In this document: positions 21,610 to 33,479 of the stretch, piece after piece | How positions within the stretch are numbered: position 1 is the first letter of the stretch | Layout: each line of letters starts with the position of its first letter | Assembly (NCBI RefSeq): GCF_030272615.1 | Contig: NC_081415.1 | Location: 419,926,257-419,990,256, forward strand | Reading direction: 5' to 3' | DNA from: Cryptomeria japonica | Taxonomy: Eukaryota > Streptophyta > Pinopsida > Cupressales > Cupressaceae | Length of the DNA: 64,000 nucleotides | Notes under the pieces: generated by a model | The model's input: the letters and a program-made list of their open reading frames with translations, nothing else | Told to the model about the DNA's origin: nothing | Databases searched by the model: none | Translations under genes and position numbers: made by a program

Positions 21610-24600
21610 ATGAAAATCCTTACGTAGAATGTCAGGGGCCTAGCAGCCCCTGATAAGAGGCGCTTGATTAAGCGATATATAGAATCATCAGACAATGATG
21701 TGATTCTATTTCAAGAACCAAAAATCACTTAGGAGAAAGCAAACATTTTTTTAAAATACTATCGAAGATGGGAAGGTATTTTCCAAGGGGCTAATGGTTC
21801 TATCGGTTGAGTGGGTATTAAGTGGAATGCACTTACGGTGAAAGTCACCTCTATTGAAATTGAGAATTGTTGGATGTTATGTAGAATTATAAATCACAAG
21901 ACAAACATGGAATTTCCACTTGCCAATGTTTACAGTCTTATTAAAACAGAGGAGAAAGCCAATTTGTGGGAGATTTTGACAGAGAAATTAATATCATATA
22001 AGGTTAATAAACCCATAGTGGCCAGAGATGTCAATGCTATACTTGATTTGAGAAAGAAAAAGGGTGACATCTTGAGGATTAATAGAGTTATGGAGGACTT
22101 TAGGAAATTCGTAAGTAGCAATGACCTTATTGTTATTGAGCCCAAAAATGGACTATACACTTAGACCAAAAGGAGGCTAGATTTCTCCAATATTTCTGAA
22201 AAATTGGATTGTTTCTTTGTGGGAAGCAATTGGATGGATTCAAATTTGGGAATCTCATACAAAATACTCCCAGTATCTGCCTTAGACCACTTTCCTATGC
22301 AACTAGAGATAGAATTCAACGAAAGGCTAAGCAAAGGATATTTTAAATTCCAAAGCATGTGGTGGAGGGATCAATCATTCAACTCATATGGCAAACAATG
22401 GTGGAAGGATAGTAACATCTATCAAGGTATGCCCAACTTCCGTTTCATTGAAAGACTGCATTTTGTTAGAGATGGAATTAAAAAGTGGAATACAAAGATA
22501 TTCAAAAATATATTCTTTGAGAAATTAAATAATAAAGAAGAGCTATGAGTCCTCAATGAGAGAGTTATTAAACATTGTATGTATAATGAAGACTTTATCA
22601 AATAAAAGGAGTAGAAAGCTAAATTATCAAAGCTTTTGGAAAGAGAGGAAGAATACTGGAGGGATAAATCCTAAGAGATGTGGATTTCTATTGGGGACTC
22701 AAATATGAATTTTTTCACTTCTCAATGAAGGCTAGGAGGATCAATAATAGAATCGACATGATTAGAAAAAGACGATGGTAGTTGGTGTACATATTTGAAG
22801 GAGTTTGAAAGTGTGGTGCAATTATATTTTTAGAACATATTGAGCAGAGAGGTTCAAGGGGACTAGAGAATTTGGGGGAAAATATTGGAGATGGTTGAAG
22901 GAGGGTGACGAGTGAGGATAATCTTTTCCTTATGAAACGGTTCTCTATGGAAGAGGTGAAACGGGTGATGTTCATGATGAGCTCGAACAAGGTACCTAGT
23001 CTAAATGGGATCACTCCTAAATGCTTTCAAAAATGTTGGCCATTAATGGGAGAAGATGTGTGGAGGGTTGTGGAAGATTTTCAGAAAAGTAAGAAGTTTG
23101 TCAAGGAAATCAATAACACGGTCATTGTTTTGATCCCGAAGAAAGTCGATTGCAAGACAATGGTGGATTATAGGCCAATTTCCTTGTGCAACACTCTATA
23201 TAGAATTATTTCTAAATGCATGACTATTAGATTATAAGTGATCATGAATAATCTAATCTTGGAGGAGAAGAATGGATTCACGCCTAGGAGAAAGATAACT
23301 GATAGTATAATTTTGGCCACTGAAACCATCCACACAATGAAGGCTGAAATAAAAAAAAAGGATGATTATAAAGCTCAATGTAAGCAAAGCTTACAATTGA
23401 GTAAATTATGGTTTTTTATTAATGCTGCTGGATAAAATGGGCTTTGGTAAGGACTAGCTAGGTTGTACTAACTCTTGCATCTCCACCATGAAGTTTTTGG
23501 TTGCTATTAATGGATCCCTCAATGGTTTTTTCGAGGCAACAAATGAGCTAAGGAAAGGGGACCCTCTATCACCTTCTTTGTTCATACTAATGGTAGAGGT
23601 TCTGAGTAGGAACATCAAATAGAGAGTTGGATTGGGGCTCTAGAAAGGAATTAGTGTGCACAAGGACCTTCTACCTATATCTCACTCACAATTTGCAGAC
23701 AACACTATATTGTTTGGAGAAGCATCGATGAACGAAGCAAAAAATATCAAAGCTAAGTTGGAGGAATACATTAGGGCGTTCAGGTAGAGGATGAATAAAG
23801 AGAAATTAAAATTATTTTTTATTAATATAACAAAATTGTCTTAGCGGAGGATTGCATCCACCCTTGGATTCAAAATTGCTACATTGCCCACTAAGTATTT
23901 ATGTGCATCACTATTTGTTGGCAGGAAAAAATCAAGTCACTGGGAGGAAGTTATAAATAATTGCCAATCAAAAGCCTCTACTTGGAAGAATAGGTGGTTG
24001 TCTCAAGGAGGTTGAATACAAATGATCAAATTGGTTTTGTCAATGATATCAATATATGTAATGTCTTACTTTCGGTTGTCCTCTAGGGCGATAACAACAC
24101 TGGATGGCTTTCTAAAAAGATTTCTATGGGAAGAGTGAAAGGGATAAGAAGGATTCCATTGATTAACTAGGATACAAATTGTATGATCAAGGATGAAGGT
24201 GGGGCAAGACTAAGAAGAATGAATCTGCAAAACCTTGCATTAGGAGCCAAACTTGTTTGGAGGATATATAAGAATCAGAAGAGATCATGGTGTAACATCA
24301 CGAGAAAAAAGTATCTAGATTCAAACAAACTTGATAGAATCCTAACTACGGAAAACACTAACAATGACCCAAAGATTTGGCAATTTTTATGGGAGAGCAG
24401 GAGGAACATCATAGACCATCTCACATGGAAAATCGGGAATGGCAAGAAGGTAAGATTATGGAGGGATTCATGGAATGGTGAGGTGGCTTTAGAAGAAGTA
24501 ATTTTTAATAAGGAATGGATTGATTCTATAGATCGAAGGGTAGGTGCTCATGTGGCAGATTATGTAATCAAGAAGGACAATGGTCAATTACAATTATAGT

Positions 24601-25985
24601 GGCAACTCCTTGAGGCTAAAGGGATTGATGGGGAGGATAAATGCAAGTTGGAGGAAACTTTGGGTTATCAAAGAATCATTTTAACCAATGAAGAGGATGA
24701 AATAATATGGTGTGCGGCTAAGAGTGGAGAGTACAAGGTAAATTTGGGTTATGCGGTTCAAAGGCTGAAGAATAGAGACATTCATTGGCCATCTAAATTG
24801 TGTTGGGAGAAATTGGTCCTTCCTCAGGAAGGTTCTTTTTTATGGGTAGCTCTACATGGAAGAATCCTTACTGGTGACAGGATCAAATTGATTGAGATTA
24901 AGGGCTCCGATATTTGTCTGATGTGTAGATAGGATGAAGAAACAACTACTCACCTGCTTCTTTGGTGCCCTTTTGCAGTGACTTGTTGGGATTGGTTTAT
25001 GGAATCTATCAATTCGTATGTGGTAAGGAATGCACACTTGTGGCCATTGGAGAAAAAGATATTGAAATGGGGAGACATTTAGATTATGGGTCCCTCTATG
25101 ATCACTTGTCAAATTTGGAAAGAGAGGAATAAAAAGCGTTTTGGGAGGAGATGCCAAGTGATTTTTATTTTATGCACACTTATATGATTTCTTTTGCTTG
25201 TGGCCATTGGAGAAAAAGAGATCAAAATGAGGAGACATTTGGATTATGGGTCCCTCTATGATCACTTGGAGAATTTGAAAAGAGATGAATAAAAGAGTGT
25301 GTTAGGAAGAGATGCCATGCTATATGCAAAGTAGTGAATGGTAAGAAAATAAACAAGAAAATCACAAGGATTGCAAAATGGGACAAACTAATGGAAGAGA
25401 AATGGCAGAGCCTTAAAGCAAATACATCCACTTGTAAAGGTAGTAAGATAGATAGAAGTAAGATCAAATGGATAAAGCAAAGGAGGGATTGGTAAAAGTT
25501 GAATTATGAAGGAGCCATGAAAGGTAACACTGGGGATGCTAGTTATGGAACCATTATACATAATTGGAAATGACATATTATGGCTATTGCTAGTGGATTC
25601 ATTGGTGAGGCTACAAATAATGAGGCAGAAATGATTGTGGTGGAAAGGGGATTGAGGATTTGTAAGGAGTTTAACATTGGCGAATTGGAAGTTGAGGGAG
25701 ACTCTCAATTAGTGGTGAATGCAATTCCAAAGGGAAACATTACTAACTAGAAACTTAAACAATGGATTTCAAGGATCGAGAATGGGTTAAAACAACTCAC
25801 ATAATACTCTATTTCTCACACATACCATGAGGGTAATAGGGCATCTGATTGGCTTGCCAATGACTGTATAAAGAATAGAGTAGGGGACATGGTCATGATA
25901 GAGGGTTAGGTACCTAGAGAATTGTTGGAAATGTTGCTTGTAGAAGGGGAATATGAAGAGGATGGATCATGTGAGGGAATTGGAT
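21610..25985 (+). pseudogene. ORF2 of LINE-1: endonuclease, RT, zf-RVT, RNase H, degraded
   Basis: ATG at 21610 starts MKILT-stop-NVRGL, where the conserved tryptophan codon of the endonuclease start (WNVRGL) has become TAG. The AP-type endonuclease shows VILFQEPKIT and PIVARDVNAILD (consensus GDFNAI, with Gly-Asp-Phe changed). RT follows: SLNGITPKCFQKCW (about 23000), VDYRPISLCNTLYRIISKC (about 23163), LRKGDPLSPSLFILMVEVLS (about 23549) and the catalytic box QFADNTILFGEA (FADD expected, so the second Asp is lost). zf-RVT is at 24648-25150 (CWEKLVLPQEGSFLWVALHG, LCWCP-type end). RNase H spans about 25500-25985 with GEATNNEAEM, ELEVEGDSQLVVNAI and HEGNRASDWLAN. The enzyme would nick DNA and prime reverse transcription at the target. 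Confidence 0.85.
25031..25330 (+). repeat. Tandem duplication inside LINE-1 ORF2
   Basis: The segment at about 25031-25172 is repeated at about 25173-25330. Shared blocks include CTTGTGGCCATTGGAGAAAA, GATTATGGGTCCCTCTATGA and GAGATGCCA. The second copy carries about 16 extra bases near its start. It lies between zf-RVT and RNase H and shifts the frame. Confidence 0.72.
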
Positions 25986-27190
25986 AAGGTCTGGGCAATT
26001 TGATGTTGCTTCGAGGGTAGTACGAAGTACTTTGCCTCGTAATTCATAGAATGGGAGGATTAGAGAGGCTATGGCCTAGCAACATCAAAGTACTAAGGGA
26101 ATGTAGAGTGGTAAACTATACTTAGGAGTAAAGTTGATTGGAAGAGATGTTTAGAATCATAGTTTGCCTATGCATGTGATTGCTTTAAGGATTGATTTCC
26201 AACTGAAAGATCTAAATAGGATAACATTCCAGGAATATTTTCTGCCTTATATCATATTACAGGGGTCTCAATCTCCTAAACATATCAAAGTAGGATTTGG
26301 TGGAGATTTGCTTGTAGAAATTTTAGAGTTTTTTTGGTCTACGAGGATAGATTAATAGGCATGTTGGCTTGAGTTGGTGATTCATTGGGAGAGCGGGAAG
26401 AAGATCTTTGGGAGTTTTGGAGATGGTGTTTGAAGCTTTCAACTGTAGGTGAGAATAGGAGACTAGGGATGAACAATGTAGGAGGTTGTTCAAGATTAGT
26501 AATGCCTAGACTATGAATTATTTGGAAATGATTTTGGGATCATGCATGGGGGAAGGACATTGACACGATGGAACTATTTTTAGTGTTTTCTTTCATGCCA
26601 TTGTGCAAACAAGGGGGTCTAGAAAGATTGGCTTTAAGGTTGGCAATGATTTTATTGCAGAAGCCTTCTAACCTAAAGTGTCCAATCAGATATTTGAAAT
26701 TGGCCTTGGAATGTTGAACTTGCCTTTGTCCCTATTTTTTGGTAGTATGATTGAGGAGGTAGGTGATCTAGAAGGAAAACATGAGAAACAGACAAATGAA
26801 AGGGCCAAGCAGACTATTCTGATCTAGATCGTTCGAAGGGTATTCCAGGAAAGTTCCCAAAATAATGACTTTGAAGAGTTGTGCAAAGTTATTTTCTCTA
26901 GTCGGACTCCATTCTCTGCTAATGCATCAAGGAAGGTCTTATTGCTTTGCAAGGGTATCGGGTTCTTTTGTAGAAATTTTACTAAGTAGGAGTTGCAGGT
27001 AAGGGTGTTATGTATATATTTTTGTTGTTTTGTTCATGATATGGCGTAGGGATGCCAGGTGAACCCTTAAGAGGAATTTGTAAGTGCTTAGTCGAGATCT
27101 GGACAGGGGTGCATGTTATCTAAGGATGTATGTGTGTTCTTTCTTCAATATAGGGATCTACCCCGTTATAGGTAGAACTTACCAAAAATA

Positions 27191-27230
27191 TACATACATA
27201 CATACATACATACATACATACATACATACA
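27191..27230 (+). repeat. (TACA)n microsatellite tail of LINE-1
   Basis: Ten units of TACA/CATA directly after ACCAAAAATA, where a LINE poly(A)-like tail would be, and directly before the flanking duplicate. Confidence 0.85.
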
Positions 27231-27232
27231 TT

Positions 27233-27344
27233 TGTATGTGTAGAGAGGTAATATTATTTTAATTAAATAATTATATAATTATATAATTAACATGGATATA
27301 AGAATTGACAATATTATGATGACAAGATGAAGATGAATTAGCCA
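27233..27344 (+). repeat. Right copy of the ~110-bp sequence flanking LINE-1
   Basis: Continuous here. The left copy is split by LINE-2 into 18537-18606 and 20450-20498. Shared blocks include TTAATTAACATGG, GATGACAAGATGA and ATGAATTAGCCA, with about 10-15% divergence plus small indels. The repeat ends exactly at the LINE-1 5' boundary (20498/20499) and starts after its tail, so it behaves as a target-site duplication. Confidence 0.75.
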
Positions 27345-27356
27345 TTTTTAGATGTC

Positions 27357-28100
27357 TATATTTTGACAGTGCTTTTTTTTTTTGGCATTGTTTCAAATAA
27401 ATGATGATACTCATGGAATGTCCCAATAATAGGATAGAAATAGGATGGGTGTATGCCCCCTCAAGGGATTGGTGAAAAAAATAAATTTTGGGTCAAGCTC
27501 TTGACAAGAAGGATTTGCTATGTCATTGTGAGATAGTATGATAGAATAAATGTAGGATGAAGATGGTTATTGTCCAATATTAGGTAAAGAAATGGGTAAC
27601 TGATGCAATGAAATAAATGGGAGTCAAATGGATGGAAAATTATCTTTTTTCATGGTTTTTATCATCATAGAGCATTCAATTATAGCATATAGATATATGT
27701 ACACCAAGGTATGGAACTAATGTGACTTTGGTATTCTTTGCATGGACTTTGACAATGCAAACAACATATAGAAAACAATGACAATGCCCCATTCATCACT
27801 CTTCTAAACAAACCAAGATGTAAAGATGAAGGTAGTCTTAAGTTTCATTAGAATGGGACAAAAAAGATCAAAAGATATATGCATCGGATAAAATGATGAA
27901 AAAGATAAAAAGATTAGAGATCAAGGATGAATATTAAGATAAAATGATAAATCCAATAGATCAAAAGATAGAAAAATCAAGGATTGGGATAAAATGACAA
28001 ATCCAATAGATCGAATGATAAATTGACAAGAAAGAAACCAACTAATAAACAAGTCAATAGCCAACTCATCTCTTGCTAAAAGATTAAGCTTAGTGCAGAT
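27357..28100 (-). mobile_element. LARD-2 internal region, 3' part
   Basis: Minus-strand sequence here matches the style and short anchors of the LARD-1 3' interior: GTATGCCCCCTC at about 27451 on the plus strand equals the minus strand of 56380-56395. Next to 27356 a tract resembles LARD-1's purine tract before the 3' LTR. Pyrimidine-rich sequence with ATCC/ATCTATTGG units fills 27.85-28.05 kb. No coding domain is seen. Confidence 0.45.
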
Positions 28101-31100
28101 AGGTTGTGCCTAATATAGGAAAGATACATCTATCAAGGTGTAGATAGATAATTAATTTCTAATTTAGAAAAGTTACTTATGTCAATGAATAGATATAAGA
28201 TTGATTAGGAAATGAGACATGCAAGAAATCGTCTTAGTTCATCATTAATCTCTTGCTCATGAATTTTGTGAAAACTCAATGTTAAAATTCTTGTGTAATG
28301 CACAATTTGATCTCCTTTGAGTGTTAGGTGTATATAATTTTTATTTTACCCAGATAACAACATGCATCCAACCCAAAAACTAGGTTAAGGATATTCCTCC
28401 AATTAGGCATGAGATGTAGTGGGACAATATGGTATCATTAGATCTTGTCTCAATCTTGTTGATTACTTACTTTGAACTTACAATTTTTTATATTTTTGAT
28501 ATTGTTACCTAATTTCGCTTCTAGCTCAATCAAGTAGAGTTGGAACAACATTTACATTCAAAAATAAAAAGTACATATCTGATTATGCTAAGTGTTCATA
28601 CAAGTAAGTGATGCTATCAACTAAAGAAAATATTCAATGCAAATGTTATTTCAAGAAACAAGGATATGCATCTCTGGACAATGGATTGCTTTCTTTATTC
28701 ATGAATTCAAAAAGTATATTGTCCCACACAAGTTGTGGGAACGACTCATTTAATACATTATGAAAGGAAACTATACATTTACAAAAGAAAAGAATATAAA
28801 AGAGTAGGGATTTATCATTGCCTGAATGACGAATCCCTGAAGCTGAATTGTCACTTGTCTTCATACTCTTCCCGTTCTACTGCTCCAGAAGTGTCTGGAA
28901 GAGATAAAAGGGTGGTGTTAGAGATCGGGATGCCTAACCTTTCATATGTAACATAAATGAACATACAATTGACCTTATAAATCATCAAATAAGTTATGTA
29001 GTCATCTCATCCAACAAGGAAAAGTATAGAAATCATCATCAACATCCTTTACAATCTAAACTTTATTATTTTATCTAACATGTTTGTTCATTGTGCAGGT
29101 ACATGTATGATATTCATTATTGGAATAATTTTATTTCATAATAATATGTCAGATATCATAGTATGTTGAGTGAAATGAGGCTCCCACAAGGGTTGAGCCC
29201 AACATTCTTTTATGTCACTATTGCTTCATCAAGAAGGAACTCATCATTCACAACAATGAGCTAGCATGATCACTATTATGGATAAAAAGTTTGTGCCCAA
29301 TGGAATCATACTAACATAAGGAAAACCAAATACTGATATTCTCAATAGACAATGATAAACAGTTCACATAGATATCTCTAGTGAAAAGACAACCCTTGGC
29401 ATTATATAGGTCAGAAAAGAGACAGGGATTTGGTCAAGACTGCATTTGACAATCAAGGAGAAAAAGGATAACATGATCATGAAAAGCCTTGTCCAGAGGT
29501 TAGAGCATCCAAAAGACATAAACTCCTATCAAGACACTGATAAAAGAATTACAAAAGATCTGCTATAGCAGATTTATGATGAAATAATAATAGTCCAAAA
29601 CAAGGTTGATATTGATAGTTCACAATAATGAGCAGTGGTTCTAGGAGCATATTATGATAACAAGATGCATCAACAAGATAATGGAATAGTCTTAGCCATG
29701 ATCAGTCATTAAGTATTTGTGGGTCAAAAATCAATGTATGAAGAAAAGAATATAGCCAAAGAAAGAGAATAAATAGAGGAAACCCCAAGATCTGGAACAT
29801 TCACAAAGCATGTGATAGTGCATGAGGAGCATTGTCATTACAATCAATAGGAAAAATAAAGTGAATAAGATAATAACAGTCACAACTTCAAAATTGTAGA
29901 TTCACAGCCAAGACCACAATCATAGAGCAGCAATATGGGTCTCAACATTGTTAAAAGATAGACATTCTACAATCCATAACCCTAGACAATGAGAAGTACA
30001 GTTAGAGGCACAAAAATACAATGATTGATTGTCGAAAGGAACTATCCTTAGTCCATATGAAGAGAAAAGAATGGCATGGGGAAGACAACATGTTATATGT
30101 CTTTTAGATGTATTGTTGATCACAGAGGAACCCTGAAACAAGAAGAACACATAAGGATGTGAGGAAATGATGAATAAGATACAATGACAAAACTATGAGC
30201 AATTCAAAGCTCCGTTAAAGACCAAAATAGTTTAAGAATAGTGAATGAAGATGTGACTTCAAACCAAAGATCTCACAAAAACCCAATAAGAAAAGAAGAA
30301 AAGAGATTGAAAACAACAATATGCTTAATAGAATAGTCAAAGAAGCCCTTGTTGAACATAGAGATAGTGGTGTCTTCTCAAGCTTTAACAATAATAAGGG
30401 AATATACAATCAAATAGCCTTCATTAGCATGGAGAGATAGTGATGAAAGTTTCAAAATTAGGGATTAGATTATAGTAGTCACAAGGTTTCATCTACCCTT
30501 AATGTCTTTATGTTAGGCATCTAGAGTAATGTGCAAAGATACAGTCCCTTGCAAGATGCATTCATAACAAGAGAACAGGGAAAGCGGTCTCAGAGCATGA
30601 TCAAAGGTCATAAGAGCATTCACAGAGAAGACCCTTTCGCTCAAAGTTTTAAGGTAGCACCAAAAAGGACTAAATACAATAATAAGTCATAGTATGACTA
30701 TCAAGCAAAGAGAAGAGATATCAGTTTGAGTCATGAGTCCTGCCATCATTACATGAGCAACGGTAGTAGTCACAACATTCAATGCTTCTCACATTCTTAT
30801 CAACTATGACAATAGAATACTACATATACAGTCCAAAGAGTAGTAATAGATGACAATAACAATGGATGAATGAACAAGTAAACAGTGCTAAGGGAATACC
30901 AAGATGTAGAAGCCAGTGTTGACTTCAAGACTATTTTTTTAGTTTCTTAATCATGAATATTTGAGCTTTCTTTAAATCTCATAACAATGGAGAATATCCT
31001 AAGATAATGAAGATTATCTAAATATTATCATAAGAAAGCATGGGATACAACAAGATTTAGTAATGCGGTCATATGAGAAATGCATAGTGGATAAGATGAA

Positions 31101-32839
31101 CATAATACAATGAGAAGCTTAGTAAGGCCACAATACTATCATAAGTCAATGATGGAAGATCACTATTAAGGATAAAAGAGAAATTGTTTTAGCCATATCA
31201 GTGGAAAACCTTAGTAACTATCATAGAGAAACAAAGGTGACAAAGAGAAAGTATTTGTGCCATAATACAGGAAATTACAGCATTCAAAGAAAATAGCCTC
31301 AAGTCTTTTTGGACACCAATCTGCAGGTCAAGACAAAGAATCAAAGAAGTTGATAATAGTTTAAACACCAAACGACAATAGTATGAGGATAATAAGAGAA
31401 GATTTATTCACCATAGAAAATAGTCAAAGAAGCATTGACAGTGCCCATAACAACCATCAAAGAAGAGTCTGGGCAAATCATAATAGCGAAAAGAGGACTT
31501 ACATGAAATAATATTGTGAGAATATAAAAGCTTTCCAAGCACTATTTATATTTTAAGCAATGAGAAAACTGTCCATCCACAAGTAGAAAAACTTACCATT
31601 GACTTTAGTATGCATAGATATGTAGAAAGACTCTTCTCAAAACCCTCATGGTGAGTCCACGACAACAACAAAGAAAAATTAATGAAATGAAATGCTGTTT
31701 AGGGTTCTTTTCAACCCTAAGTGTGACTTTTCGACAAGGCATTTTATGCCTTTGTTTTTATTTATTTTCATCCAAACTTATACCTGTAGCTCCAAGGATG
31801 CTTATTTTTTTATTTTTATTTTGTCTTTGTATAGGTTTCAAATGCAAGTTATTATTAAGTGATGTTAAAATAAACACTTAGTAATATTATAATGCAAATG
31901 CATGCCATCCTTCTCTATGTTTGAGTCAAAGACAGGTCTTGTAAAAAATTATGACTTACAAAGGCATAGGGGAGTTAGAAGGAGTTTGCAGACATGTGGA
32001 GGGTATATAGGGGCTTGTTATGAGGGTTAAATGCCATTTTGAGGGGACATAATGATGGAATTGGTCAAGTCTGACTTTTTCTTCATTTTAGAGCCTTTTT
32101 GGAGTCTTTTAGGAGGCTTAAAAATAGGGTTATTTGTTGCATTTGACCAAAATAGTTTTTAGTTCCTATTTTCATGCAACTGCTTTGGAAGCACAAATAT
32201 TGTCCAAACTTCATTTTTGAAGTAGTTCTTTCTATTTTTCACTTCTTGCAACTTGTAATTTTGAGAGTTCTTTTTGCGTAACTCAATTTCAGAGTTTGAT
32301 AGCATTGCAACACCTTTTTGATAGTAATAGAGCATTTTGCCTTCTCATACTTCCAATATTGTGTACTTAATGATTGATGCAGTTTCATGTGATAATTTTT
32401 GTCCTTGTGATTTTGTCTCTATTAGCACATTTATGTAGGAATATATACACTTTTGTAGGTTATATGTTGTGAGTGGTAAAATCAGTCTCAAGTTGTAAGA
32501 AAGAATATTTCTCCTACTAAGATTGCTTATATTCTTAGCCTTATTATAAATTATTGATGCAAAGGGTATGAATCTGTGAGTTGTGCAAGAATACACTCTT
32601 GTTACTGGTTATTTTATGTGTTAGTCAGTTGAGCAAATATCAGATTATTAGTTTGTTGCATCACCTTTAGGATTAGATTTCATTTACATGTTTCCTTCTT
32701 AGTTTTTTCAGCAAGGTCATCAACTAGATAGGTTTAGGTGAAGTATCATCAAGAGCCAGCTTACTCTGGAGGCTCACTCCAAGTTTCAAGCAACCCATAG
32801 GCCTACGAGTGTTCCCATGTTTATCCTTAAAGCCAATTT
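28101..32839. mobile_element. Unclassified block inside LARD-2, probable old LTR-element remains
   Basis: No recognisable protein domain in six frames over 4.7 kb. The plus strand is A/G-rich from 28.9 to 31.6 kb, as retroelement RNAs often are. ATGGTATCATTAGATC at about 28430 resembles a Met-tRNA primer site. At 31.95-32.75 kb there is LTR-like structure: a TATA (GGGTATATAGGGG, about 32006), then a long T-rich leader and AAGTATCATCAAGAGCC near 32735, again primer-site-like. I could not find a convincing pair of direct LTRs, so orientation and type stay open. Confidence 0.3.
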
Positions 32840-33145
32840 TCTACAAATTAGCAAGGGTGCATTTTTGAGAGATAACAATTATAAATATCACAATGGAAAT
32901 TTTGGTAAGATTGTAAATGATAGTTAGATAGGAAAGACAAGAGATAAATCAATATCAAAGGTAGGATGACAACACTTAGATAAGATGAAGCATATATGAT
33001 AGAGGATATGGATAGGATAATAAAGATCAAAGAAATGAAGGAAAAATGTATCTGGATAGGATGAGAATATTTGATGCAATGGATGACCTATAGGTGAATG
33101 AAACTTTTGAATGGACAAGTTTGGATGCCAATTTAGTTTGCACCT
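32840..33145 (-). mobile_element. LARD-2 internal fragment, matched to LARD-1
   Basis: Minus strand AAATTGGCATCCAAACTTGT (ending about 33140) is identical to 54262-54281 in LARD-1. TTTGATCTTTATTATCCTAT (about 33030) is identical to 55108-55127. The order of the two anchors is the same as in LARD-1. Pyrimidine-rich, non-coding. The following 33146-33480 shows nothing recognisable. Confidence 0.62.
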
Positions 33146-33479
33146 TGATATGCATTACTTGGATAAGGATCACACCTCTTTTCTAGGATCAATATGAACA
33201 TTCGTTCCTAGGAGGATATACAAGTTTAATATCAACTCATTCAGCTAGATTGACAAACATTTGATTTTGTCGTGTCCGCTCTGCCTCTGAATATGCTACA
33301 CAATCTATGTATTGACTCTATGAAACCCTGGTGGAAAGACTAGCAGTGGTAACCCAAGACTATATTTAGTACTTAGAAACCTCATCTGGGTTACCATTGG
33401 CTCTCTCTACACCATCCCATGGTGCCAATTATAAACTTGCGCTAGCATTTGCAATCTTTGCCAAGCACTTCGAGATGCA

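Larger units (their letters stand above)
20499..27232 (+). mobile_element. LINE-1: near full-length L1-type LINE with RNase H
   Basis: Contains ORF1 (DUF4283 and a zinc knuckle), ORF2 (endonuclease, RT, zf-RVT), a C-terminal RNase H and about 1.2 kb of 3' untranslated sequence. The tail ACTTACCAAAAATA runs into (TACA)n at 27191-27230. Both sides carry the same ~110-bp sequence (see repeat entry). Many stops and frameshifts make it inactive. The interval 25990-27190 shows only weak unrelated ORFs. Confidence 0.88.
17269..27356 (-). mobile_element. 3' LTR of LARD-2, interrupted by a SINE and two LINEs
   Basis: Assembled from 27356-27233, 20498-20447, 18606-18421 and 17870-17269, read on the minus strand. 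At 27356 the sequence TATAGACATC is preceded on the minus strand by a tract resembling LARD-1's polypurine tract and LTR start TGTAGATGCC. The pieces share LARD-1's LTR style: an AT-rich start full of TTAATTAAAT, then CCCTCATAATTC/CCACCTCATCAA-type sequence. A TATA (minus CATATAAATAAAACCC, near 17590) follows, and the LTR would end near 17268. The overlap with the unequivocal LINE and SINE insertions is nested. Boundaries are approximate. Confidence 0.45.

Noticed and set aside
27700-28100. 5' LTR of an element primed at the Met-like site at 28430
   Set aside because: No matching direct repeat was found at 31.6-33.4 kb, so an LTR pair cannot be supported.
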